DNA of 64,000 nucleotides, from NCBI GenBank assembly GCA_036245525.1, contig BTPG01000004.1, positions 51,584,758 to 51,648,757 on the forward strand, written 5' to 3'. Under the pieces are notes generated by a model. That model saw only the letters and a program-made list of their open reading frames with translations, searched no databases and had not been told where the DNA came from. The DNA is from Semisulcospira habei. Lineage: Eukaryota; Mollusca; Gastropoda; Semisulcospiridae. Shown here one piece after another: positions 56,093 to 64,000 of this stretch (its first letter is position 1; each line of letters starts with the position of its first letter). A program made the translations under genes and the position numbers.

Positions 56093-56521
56093 CTGTTCTG
56101 GTTAATCTTTCTCCAGCCTCTGGTGTCGGAAGTGAAAGGAATAGCTAGAAAACCATTGACGTGTTGCGTATGGGTCCTCCCAGTTTCTGATAAGCAGTTT
56201 GCCTTTGACAGCCTTTACCGGAAGCAGCCCAGTTTACCGGAAGTGACTTATTTTACAATAAGCTACATAGTTTGCCATGAACTGGCCTTTTAAAAAAAGA
56301 AAAACGGGTGACCTAATTGAGAAACATGACTATGTCCTTAAGATCATAATGACGACTGCTTTACATTACATATACGGTCGGAAGTCCATGCTAGCTTTGT
56401 GATTGAAGCAGTAACTGATCATTGACTAACATATGCACACAGGCACACACACAAATACGCACCCATACACGTTCACACAGTGGAAAGGTGCTGTAACCAC
56501 TCTTGACTAGCTGCGGGCTCA

Positions 56522-56618
56522 AGTATCGACCATGATGGTTTAAAGGTAGTGCCAGATTAGTTTGGCGCCCCAAAGGCGTCAAGCATATTAATCTGTCACT
56601 ACCTTTGACCTCTCATGA
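56522..56618. repeat. Pal-B core relic near a KIF26 donor
   Basis: GACCATGATGGTTTAAAGGT left and CACTACCTTTGACCTCTCAT right with an extra ATATTAA-containing insertion in the right arm. Confidence 0.82.
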
Positions 56619-56673
56619 GTTCATTGTACGAGTAAATAACAACACAAGAGAAGACATCACAGACGATCACAAG

Positions 56674-56735
56674 GCACGACACGACGGGACGAAACCAGAC
56701 GAGAACAGACGAGACACGACGAGACCAGACGAGAA
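56674..56735. repeat. degenerate GACGA repeat beside a KIF26 donor
   Basis: ACGACACGACGGGACGAAAC, CAGACGAGAACAGACGAGAC. Ends 6 bp from the exon's GT (minus strand). Confidence 0.85.
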
Positions 56736-56741
56736 ACTCAC

Positions 56742-56942
56742 CAAAGAGTCATCTGGCGAAAAGACGGCGTCGAAGGCGAACATTTTGGGAGCGGCGATTC
56801 CCGTGCGGCGGTTTGCGGAAGTGACGTAGCCACTGGCAGAAGGGTCGAAGATGGTGATCTGCTTCCGGTGCGGGTCGACGGACAGGAAGCGGGCCCCCGT
56901 GTCCCCTTGTGGGGATGCGCAAATCTTCAGCATGACCTTCAC
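56742..56942 (-). CDS. KIF26: KIF26-like kinesin motor-domain exon (upstream of the three seen)
   Basis: Seen: a 201-bp open block of exactly 67 codons, phase 0 at both ends. On the minus strand it is preceded by CTCTATAG and followed by a GTGAGT donor. The translation begins VKVMLKICASPQGD and ends MFAFDAVFSPDDSL. Family knowledge: the start of the KIF26 (kinesin-11) motor domain has the order KVKVMLRI..., then K(V/I)DP.KKQ(L/I)T..DP, then RR..IA.PKMFAFDAVF, and this exon follows it closely. Role: KIF26 proteins are atypical, microtubule-associated kinesins (vertebrate KIF26A/B, nematode VAB-8) linked to cell migration and signalling. The exon is GC-rich compared with its surroundings. Upstream exons, including the start codon, were not found. 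A GACGA-type simple repeat begins a few bases beyond the donor, and a Pal-B relic ends 123 bp beyond it. Confidence 0.88.
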
Positions 56943-57246
56943 CTATAGAGGACACACACAGACAAGAGGATGTGCTAAAGTGCTGCTGAAAGCAAAATGC
57001 AAAAGAATTTTTTTTTTTTAAATCTGGTTCACTGTTGTGTCGCGATATCATTTAATTAAACGCGTGCTGAACACAAGTCATTAAAATGACAACAGACATG
57101 TAATTTCAAGATATAAAGAACAATGCAAACATTAATGCAAACAGCCAGCCAGCCAGCCAACCAAGCAACCAACCAACCACGTAAACAAAAGACAAACACG
57201 CAACACAGACTGTCATCATTAAATAATTGGTATGTTCGAGGAGATA

Positions 57247-57313
57247 GTGTGCTGGTCTGCGATTTTGGACCTTACGGCCGAAGGCCGTAAGGTCCAAAAT
57301 CACAGATCAGCAC
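57247..57313. repeat. Pal-C hairpin, near-perfect stem
   Basis: GTGTGCTGGTCTGCGATTTT with complement, tip GGCCGAAGGCC. Confidence 0.93.
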
Positions 57314-57698
57314 GCCAGTCACTGCTTCAAACTGGCGTCGAGACTCTCTTGCGTGAAAACAATACCACTTGTTGCGTGTTGAGACAGAAAAAAAAAAAAA
57401 GAAAGAAAGAAAAAAAAAACAAAAAACGGTCAGTATGACACCAGTCATGTTTCTCTTTGATTACTTTGATTTCAACCGTGAATCTGACTCAGACATCCGA
57501 AAATTGATTAAGAAACGGAGTGGGGCGGTGCGGTCACAAAGGACAGCGGGACGGAACAAAAAAGAATGTCTGGAAATGTTTTTGCAAATCGAAATCGGTA
57601 CCAAAACTACTCTATGATCAACAAGTGACTCAGACAAAATCTGCTGCTCAAAGCCTCGGAGAATCTCCTCCGTGTATTCAACACTGAAGTAACTGTCA

Positions 57699-57764
57699 GC
57701 AGGAGACGTAGATCTTCATGCGCCCCCGCAGTTGCGGGGGCTCATGGGGATCTGTGTCTCTTGC
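57699..57764. repeat. Pal-A hairpin with matched GGAGACGTA/TGTGTCTCT-type arms
   Basis: 66 bp, CCCCCGCAGTTGCGGGGG centre, several substitutions in both outer arms. Confidence 0.9.
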
Positions 57765-58237
57765 AGATGGAAGGATGGCAGTGTTGCGAAAAGCTAGAGA
57801 CGTTGTAACTCTACCTCTCGCTTTATTACAAGGCGTTGCCCGCTCCGCCGACTCCCGTCTCAAAAGCGACGCTCGGATTTCATCCATTCCGCGCAAACAG
57901 GCAACGGCAACAAAATTATAACTTGATTTCATAACTCAAATCTAATTCCCCATTTCCCCTTCTCTTCAATTACCTCCCTTCCTTTTCCCCTCCTTTCCCC
58001 GACGAGTGCTTTCCCTTTGCTACTCCGGGAGCATGCGTGATGGCGGCGCGCGCCGGCGGTTGCCGAAGGCACGTGCAGAGTAAAACCGAAGCCCGCACCG
58101 ATTGCGTTTTGATACGACAAAGGACTGGCCCCTGATCCGAATCGGAACCGACTCTTTGAAAAGGGAGCTTGTCAAATTTAGCGGTATGAATCTTGTCTCT
58201 GCGGGGCATTTCTTGTCGGTACCCGGTGGTGGGGAAG

Positions 58238-58471
58238 GTAACCCTTTCACTGCCAGACAAAACTGAACAAGTGCACACAAGCCAGCTGCAAGAGGCATAG
58301 ATCCTCATGAGCCCCCGCAACTGCGGGGGCTCATGAGGATCTATGCCTCTTGCTGACACTACTTAAAATCCATGTTCCTTGGTGGGCTGGGGCTCTTAGG
58401 CGCTGAACCGACACTGAGATTTCAGAGAAAAAACCCCAAAAAAACTCTAGGCGTGTCAGTGAACGGGTTAA
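58238..58471. mobile_element. complete Pal-A MITE (234 bp), hairpin 58288-58353
   Basis: Left end GTAACCCTTTCACTGCC, right end GTGTCAGTGAACGGGTTAA. The central 66-bp hairpin has near-perfect arms and a CCCCCGCAACTGCGGGGG centre. The right flank includes the shared CCATGTTCCTTGG segment. One of two copies where both termini can be read. Confidence 0.88.
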
Positions 58472-58573
58472 TGAAAAGAAATGGTCTGGCAGTAATGGGC
58501 CCTAGCTACTTCCCTTAAGAATGGTATGGCCCAAAAGTATATTAAGAGAACCGCATAACATTTGAAGAATAGA

Positions 58574-58643
58574 AGCAGTCGGAACGTTCTTTGTCAGAAT
58601 GATTCCGACAGGAATAACGTCGACAAAGAAGGTTCCGACTGCT
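58574..58643. repeat. Pal-G hairpin, copy 2
   Basis: AGCAGTCGGAACGTTCTTTG and CAAAGAAGGTTCCGACTGCT around a CAGAATGATTCCGACAGG loop. Confidence 0.8.
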
Positions 58644-59153
58644 ATAAGGGGCTCACGAGCAGCACGCGCTATAGAGAGCTCACCACTGCGAGTATGAGCA
58701 CGAGCAGTCGCGTCACAACGGAGAGCGTGCCGAGTGTTTGGGCCTATTGGACGACCAGAGGTTCCCCTTTCACAGCAATGTTTGCACACAACTTGCCGCA
58801 CGCGCGTTATGGCTGTGTAACGAGCAGCAGGGACAGGCACCGTGAGAGAAAAAAACAGTGGAAAGACATTTTTTTGTTGTTGCTGCAAACGATAGAAATA
58901 AGAAGAAAAAAAAAAACACAAAAACAACACCGTTCTGCGCAAAAGATTGGACGGAAAAAAAGACAAATTGCTACCTATAAGCTTAGGACAGGGGGAAAAA
59001 AAAAATCTTAGCAGGACATGAGTTCATCTCTCCCAGAAAACTGCACATTAGACGCAAAAGTCGTCAAAAGTTCGGTTTTCAACAGATGTTTTCCTTCGTG
59101 ATATAAAAAAAACAAACACGGACACAAAGTTTTTACAGAACTGATACAGCGTG

Positions 59154-59397
59154 TTAACCCCTTCACAGCCGGGGTGGGGGGGGGGGGGAGGGCAAGGAAA
59201 ACTGTAACCCACCTGCAAGAGACATAAACCCTCATGAGCCCCTGGAGTCGCGGGGGCTCATGAGGATTTTTCTCTTGTTAGTCCTAGGTTCTGTATGCTT
59301 ATTTTCATCACCATTTTTGTTTCTCAGGCATATATGGAGGTCAGAGTGCAGTAGTTTCAGACGCGAAATTCGAGACCACCGGCATGGAAGGGGTTAA
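59154..59397. mobile_element. complete Pal-A MITE (244 bp) with TTAA on both sides
   Basis: Begins TTAACCCCTTCACAGCCGGG and ends CCGGCATGGAAGGGGTTAA. The hairpin at 59215-59278 is slightly eroded. A G-run at 59167-59182 lies in the left flank. Confidence 0.9.
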
Positions 59398-59525
59398 TGT
59401 TTCCTACAGCCTGGGTGACAACCCAATACGAACAAAAAGAACAAAAAAAAAAAGGGACCTTGCGAATGCCAGTAACTATACTGGGACTGGAACTCGCGAC
59501 TGTTGGAAAGCGAATCTGTGTGTGA

Positions 59526-59617
59526 TCGAGCGTGATAGTTCAAGGGTTGTGGCAGAATAGCTTGGCGCCTATGGGCGCCAAGCTATTCTGGCACAACCCT
59601 TGAACTATCACCCTCAA
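59526..59617. repeat. Pal-B core with matched GTTGTGGC/GGCACAACC-type change
   Basis: AGTTCAAGGGTTGTGGCAGA and TCTGGCACAACCCTTGAACT. TTGT/ACAA replaces the common TGGT/ACCA in both arms. Confidence 0.9.
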
Positions 59618-59726
59618 GCCAATCTGTTAGCCGAGTAAAGCCAATGCGTGAACATTATCGTCGCCAAGCCTATTATTCTCACAAAAGGGCTCAGAAGGTT
59701 ACGTTCCGATCAAACAAGCAGTTATC

Positions 59727-59824
59727 AGAGTGTATTAATCGTGTCTACAACCACAAAAGCCAAACAATCAATCAGTGAGTGTATTAATCGTGTCTACAAC
59801 CATAAAACCCAAACAATCAATCGG
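59727..59824. repeat. two-copy direct repeat (~53 bp)
   Basis: GTGTATTAATCGTGTCTACA and AACAATCAATC(A/G)GTG occur twice. Confidence 0.85.
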
Positions 59825-60021
59825 TGCATTAGTGTGCTGGTCTGTGTGCAATACATATTTGAAACCGCAGTTTGATATTAATATAATAGCGTAAAGTGTT
59901 TCAGGGCGACAGGCTTGCTATTCCTCCCCTTCAGCCTCCCAGGGGCCTGTCGCCGACGCCGGAAGCGGCTCGCAATCGGATTCGATGTCGCGAAACCCGA
60001 CTCGTCTACGGTCCCGGTCAC

Positions 60022-60120
60022 GGTAAGCAGCGGGCCTTCAGGTCGAAGTCGGCCGCAGTTTGGCCAGTGCGCGGGCCAATTTTGACCGATTTCGGCCCGA
60101 GGGCCTTTGTGCGCGTTGGG
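60022..60120. repeat. Pal-E, degenerate long form
   Basis: GGGCCTTCAGGTCGAAGTCG left, GATTTCGGCCCGAGGGCC right, GGCCAGTGCGCGGGCC inside. Confidence 0.8.
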
Positions 60121-60614
60121 GTGTCAGCTGAGCGTGCCCACGTGAGGGGGGGGGGGGAGGGGGAGGGGGGAGGGTAAATCACACACAACCTCTTTCCAGC
60201 TTTTAAGGGAAAATGCGGGAGATGGATCGACCATCAACCCTAAAGAGCTCGTCGTTCAAAGCGGAAACTGGTCAGAACGGTATTCGGCGTAGCGAAACCC
60301 AAGTCCTCTGCAACTCAGACCAAACATGTGATAAAACGCAGCTCTTTTCTCTGAACTGCATTGTTTATTGCAAAATGTTTGGAAAGCCTTGTCGTTCTGG
60401 ACACGAAAGGCCGAGAAATTCAATTCCTGCTGGAATAAATCAAACTAGTTCAAATCAGAGTGATTCACGTAAGAACAAAAGAATTTCTACATGACAACAC
60501 TCGATTTCCAGACTGCAAGTGTGGCAGACAAGTAACTAATTCAAAACTCGACGAGTCCCTTTAGCTGAGTTGACGAGATGAAGATGTATGTAGACGGAAC
60601 GGATCCTCTTCAAG

Positions 60615-60680
60615 TCAAGAGGTATAGATTCTCATGAGCCCCTGCGGCAGCAGGGGCTCATGAAAATCTATGCCTCTTGC
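60615..60680. repeat. Pal-A hairpin, CTGC subtype
   Basis: GTCAAGAGGTATAGATTCTC left, CCCCTGCGGCAGCAGGGG tip, CTCATGAAAATCTATGCC right. Confidence 0.92.
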
Positions 60681-60968
60681 AGCCGGTGTGTCGCAATGTC
60701 CACGTCCGTTGTCGCTGGCGTGTCGCCGTGTCTACGCCTGTTGTCGCAGCGATGTCGCAGAACACGGGAAGACAGTTGACAACCTGCAGGGCTGGAATCA
60801 AGCCGGCGTCGACACGTCGCCAGCTAAATGTCGACGCGACGCCACTCTTGTGTTGTCGTCGACATCGCGCCGGAAACCGTCTTGGAGAACAGGTGACCGT
60901 GAAGGGGGCGCGCGTGACTACGCAGACATTGCCCAGGAATCACTCATCAAAGCCCCTTCCGTCTGCTG

Positions 60969-61031
60969 GAGAAACAGATGCTCATGTGCCCTCTGCAGTC
61001 GCTGGGGCTTTACAGAATCTATACCTCTCGT
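60969..61031. repeat. Pal-A, decayed
   Basis: AACAGATGCTCATGTGCCCT left, CAGAATCTATACCTCTCG right. Confidence 0.6.
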
Positions 61032-61133
61032 TGGGATTGTCGTCGTTGACTTACTAGATCTGTGTTTCTCAGACGGAATTAATTCATTAGGTGTAATCCC
61101 TTAAATGTCCAGAAAAAAGAACACCACACAGCT

Positions 61134-61171
61134 GCAAGAGGCATATATTCTCATGGGCCCATGCCTCTTAC
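61134..61171. repeat. mini Pal-A, 38 bp
   Basis: GCAAGAGGCATATATTCTCA then TGGGCCCATGCCTCTTAC. The tip and inner right arm are deleted. The shared Pal-A right flank (TGTGTCCATGTTCCTTTG) follows, so this was a full MITE before deletion. Confidence 0.85.
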
Positions 61172-61789
61172 TGAAACCGCTTGACTTTGTGTCCATGTTC
61201 CTTTGAGGGCTGGGGATCTTTGACGATCAATTTACAGTGATTGCAAAAACACAATCTGCGATTAAAGGTAGCGCTGGAGTTCAGCTTACGAGGGCGGGGG
61301 ATGGGGAGAAGGGATGGGGTGTGTGTGGGGGGATGCTAGAGTGCAGGGTAATTAATTAATTTATCGAGTTATCATGTCGGGGTTCGCCTTTTGCAAAAGA
61401 CAGAGACAGCCTACGAGGTGGTCGAACAAGTGCAAGAACAAGATGGTCACGTTATACGGACACCTCAGTGCTTAATGGTGCAAGAAACAAGCCATAAACA
61501 CAGGAAACAAGAATCAAGCAGCCACAGCAATGAAATTCTGTGTCACTACTCTCCCCTTACCCCCCCCCCCCCCCCCCCCCCCCGCCACACACACACACAA
61601 TGTTTGGGAAATTCCACAAAATATTGAACACCATAAACCAGCTTGTTTAGTCTTCAAACAGTTCTTTCTTCAACAAAGTTGTGTATTCCCCATTCTGCCC
61701 CACTTCCAACACTATTGTTCGCCAGATGACGAGGTAGGCTGAAGAACAATGAATGTAAATTTATAAGTCCAGCCAAACACATAAACCTT

Positions 61790-61968
61790 TACGAGGATCT
61801 CTCGCAGATGAGCAGTTTGTATGCGGAAGTAGCCCCATCCTTACAGAAACACTTGACAGGGCTGTGTGTGGCATCTTTCCACCACATTTCTCCCCAAAAT
61901 CTGCAAGAAGCATGGATTCTCATGAGCCCCTGCGAACGCAGGGGCTCATGAGAATCTATGCCCCTTGC
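61790..61968. repeat. Pal-A right-half trace and full hairpin 61903-61968
   Basis: TTTACGAGGATCTCTCGC at 61789-61806, then a 66-bp CTGC-subtype hairpin with tip CCCCTGCGAACGCAGGGG. Confidence 0.88.
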
Positions 61969-62263
61969 TCGCAGTGATCGTCCCACCTCTCCTCAGTCAG
62001 AAGGAATGAAGGCAGGATCAGGCTGCGACTGGTGGTAAAGAGAATCGATAGCTTATAGATTTCTCCCGAGTCCCACTCACTCACACTGCATTATCGCCAC
62101 ATCGATCACCGAACGCACGCGGTCCGCACACTGCTGGGTTGGGGCGGAGACGGTGACTCTCACGCTAGCCTCTTACGGTGAACAAACTGTCATTCTAGCT
62201 TTCAGGCGGTGTTTGTCCTCTGAGGGCCTACTCACTGTCAAAGTATTAGGGACTGTGAACATT

Positions 62264-62823
62264 CTAACCCTTCCGCTGTCACTTCTGTACGTACACTTCA
62301 CGTACATTTTTGTTTCTGAAATCTGGCTTCGTTCAAAGACCAAAACTGAGCCGACACCGTCCAAGAAACATGGGTACAAATTAGTTTCAGCAAAAGGCAT
62401 AGATCCTCGTGAGCCCCTGCGGTCGTGAGGATCTATGCCTCTTGCAGTTGGATCGTGTTCACGTTTTCTTTTCTCGGTTGGTTAGTTCGGGTTTAACGTC
62501 CACGGCACCGAAGTGATAATGGACGGCCCTGACGGGCGGGTTATGGAGGGGGGGGGGGGGGTAGGGAAATCTATTACCTATAGCCGGAGTACGACCTGAA
62601 CACTAATCAACTCAGGCGCACTCCAACTGTGCCACTTTGATTTACCAGGACTTTCAACGGACATGCTATTGAACAAGCCCGTCTTTTTCCCCCTGGATTG
62701 CGAGTCCATCTACCGGGGCCGGGACGGGTATTCGAACCCACGACCTGGCGATTCCCTTCGCTCCTGACGCTTAACCGCCTGAGCTATTTCGGACTCTTTT
62801 TTTCTCGGCAGTCAAGGGGTTAA
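62264..62823. mobile_element. Pal-A MITE interrupted by a SINE
   Basis: Left end CTAACCCTTCCGCTGTC, right end GGCAGTCAAGGGGTTAA (TTAA 62820-62823). The hairpin at 62390-62446 is shortened (57 bp). The SINE at 62478-62799 sits in the right half with its own target duplication. Removing it leaves an element of about 230 bp, like the complete copies. Confidence 0.85.
62478..62799 (-). mobile_element. tRNA-derived SINE inserted in a Pal-A element
   Basis: Same family and orientation as the SINE at 15.4 kb, with A- and B-boxes near 62715-62795, plus an added G-run at 62550-62562. TTTTCTCGG flanks it on both sides (62469-62477 and 62800-62808). The flanks are the interior of a TTAA-bounded Pal-A element, so the SINE inserted after the MITE did. 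Confidence 0.85.
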
Positions 62824-63182
62824 GTTATACGTCCGTTCACAAACACACAACAGGAGAACGACTGGTGGAAATATAATGACCCATCACGACTGACCATACA
62901 CAATCAAATGACTTGGTTTTCACGGCAAAATCAAGCAGTTATTCCGATTTCGTCATCTGACCTTAATGAACGGACAGAAAACCGATGAATATCACAGGCG
63001 TGGCATAATTGTTGCTTAATCGATCGCCTCTAAAACACAGGTATTGGAAACTACAGAGGTTGCAGAGGTGATCGATTCAAGCAACGATTATCCAATGCTT
63101 ACGATAGATATGACAAGATATCATTCTGATTTTAGAATGTTAGAGTGTGGTCGCTTCTTTGTGTCTGTATTTCTAGCTAATT

Positions 63183-63278
63183 CAAAGCGCCCCGCGTCAA
63201 TAGCTGCGAAATTGTCGTGTAGCTTTGCCGGAGTCAACGCTATACCACATTTTCGCAGCTATTGATGCGAGGCGCCTT
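63183..63278. repeat. imperfect hairpin
   Basis: AAAGCGCCCCGCGTCAATAG and CTATTGATGCGAGGCGCCTT. AGCTGCGAAA/TTTCGCAGCT inner arms. Confidence 0.8.
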
Positions 63279-64000
63279 GAATAAATTAATGCAGTCAAAG
63301 CTGCCAGGCGTCCACGTGTACAAGACGACCATCTGTCCCAGCAGACCACTCATTTTGGTTACATGGTTTTCTTTCTGATATTTGGATGACCCTGTGTATG
63401 GAGTCCGATTGTCTAAGGTGACCACTTTCAGATAGTCCCTTGGGTGGTCGCTTCACGCAGGTTTGACTCTGCCGCAATGTTCCTGGAGTGAAACACCATG
63501 TCATTGAAAGATGGGTTCATTAGCCAGGCTGACGCATCGCTCCATTCTGTAATACGCGATTTTGGGACACAACGTCATTGCAGATTTTCGCTTTATGAGT
63601 AACACACCAGCGAAGGGTTTTGATTATCCTTAGACGTGGAATGGTGCGTGTATAATCACGCGCAATATTGCATCACAGCCTAGCATGACGTGACGCATTT
63701 ACCCGAATCAGTCGGCATCACGCCACCCAAATAGGTGGGCGGAAATCGTCTGGTAAAAGAAGATTAAAAAAAAAAAAAAACACAAAAAAACCTGAAGTCA
63801 GCGCATGACAATATTTGCGGGAAAAAATTTGACTTGTATGACAATGCCTCACTCAGAAGCTATCACTGATCAAGTCTTTAGGAAACATTACTTCGTGGGC
63901 TTTGCCAACACGGAACACCGGAATCATGCTACATAAATACTTGGGCAGGTTTGCAGCTAACACGAACACAGGCTTGAAACTTGCGAGTGCATTATGCGAG

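Noticed and set aside
60670..61104. 144-residue frame on the plus strand
   Set aside because: Starts in one Pal-A hairpin and runs through another decayed copy. No recognisable domain; an overlapping 126-residue frame in another phase is equally open.

Overview
This is a repeat-rich, intron-dominated piece of an animal nuclear genome. Three things point to a lophotrochozoan, most likely a marine gastropod mollusc: split coding exons with GT-AG borders, tRNA-derived SINEs, and a non-LTR retrotransposon 3' end that resembles elements I associate with gastropods. The clade is an inference. There are no operons, bacterial genes or CRISPR arrays.

The only gene I can identify lies on the minus strand. 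It is a KIF26-type (kinesin-11) motor-domain gene seen as three consecutive exons: 56742-56942, 52019-52112 and 23530-23727. Their phases join perfectly (0, then 1) and together they encode about 164 residues, from the first motor beta strand through the P-loop to the '[10 protein letters not shown]' segment. The introns between them are 4.6 kb and 28.3 kb. I found no further exons of this gene, so the flanks (1-23529 and 56943-64000) are either more intron or unrelated intergenic DNA. A possible first coding exon of another gene lies on the plus strand inside the first of these introns (52895-52987).

The window is dominated by short palindromic (hairpin) elements, here called Pal-A to Pal-H. 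Pal-A is a 66-bp hairpin with outer arms like GCAAGAGGCATAGAT and a GC-rich centre. It has about 60 recognisable copies plus many halves, roughly one per kb. Pal-B is a ~90-bp hairpin inside a ~214-bp element, with about 18 copies. Pal-C is ~65 bp with arms CTGGTCTGTGATTTTGGACC (about 14 copies). Pal-D is ~110-200 bp (3 copies), Pal-E is GC-rich (8 copies), Pal-F is ~80 bp (3 copies), and Pal-G and Pal-H have two copies each. The best-preserved Pal-A, Pal-B and Pal-F copies are bounded by TTAA and begin TTAAC(C/G)C(A/C)TTC or close variants, so I interpret them as related non-autonomous piggyBac-like MITEs. Many single copies carry matching base changes in both arms, which suggests arm-to-arm templated correction or selection on the hairpin.

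Layout. 1-12.8 kb: Pal-A copies with scattered Pal-E, Pal-B and Pal-C, and a long GA tract at 4.1 kb. 12.8-13.7 kb: a Pal-F copy, then a head-to-tail run of Pal-B elements sharing TTAA. 15.4 kb: intact SINE. 16.5-20.3 kb: mixed Pal copies and a retrotransposon 3' end. 20.8-21.1 kb: two TG arrays around a mini Pal-A. 23.5 kb: kinesin exon. 24.5-25.2 kb: tandem repeat of about 175 bp. 26-42 kb: dense Pal copies, a nested Pal-D in Pal-C (33.1-33.4 kb), a truncated SINE and GA/TG/ATG microsatellites. 43.2-45.1 kb: 56-bp minisatellite with higher-order structure. 47.7-48.0 kb: 54-bp minisatellite. 48.8-49.1 kb: RNase H remnant. 52.0 and 56.8 kb: kinesin exons. 57-64 kb: more Pal copies, including complete TTAA-bounded elements and a SINE inserted in a Pal-A element.

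Most long open frames in this window are accidents of microsatellites, minisatellites or palindromes, and are not listed as genes.
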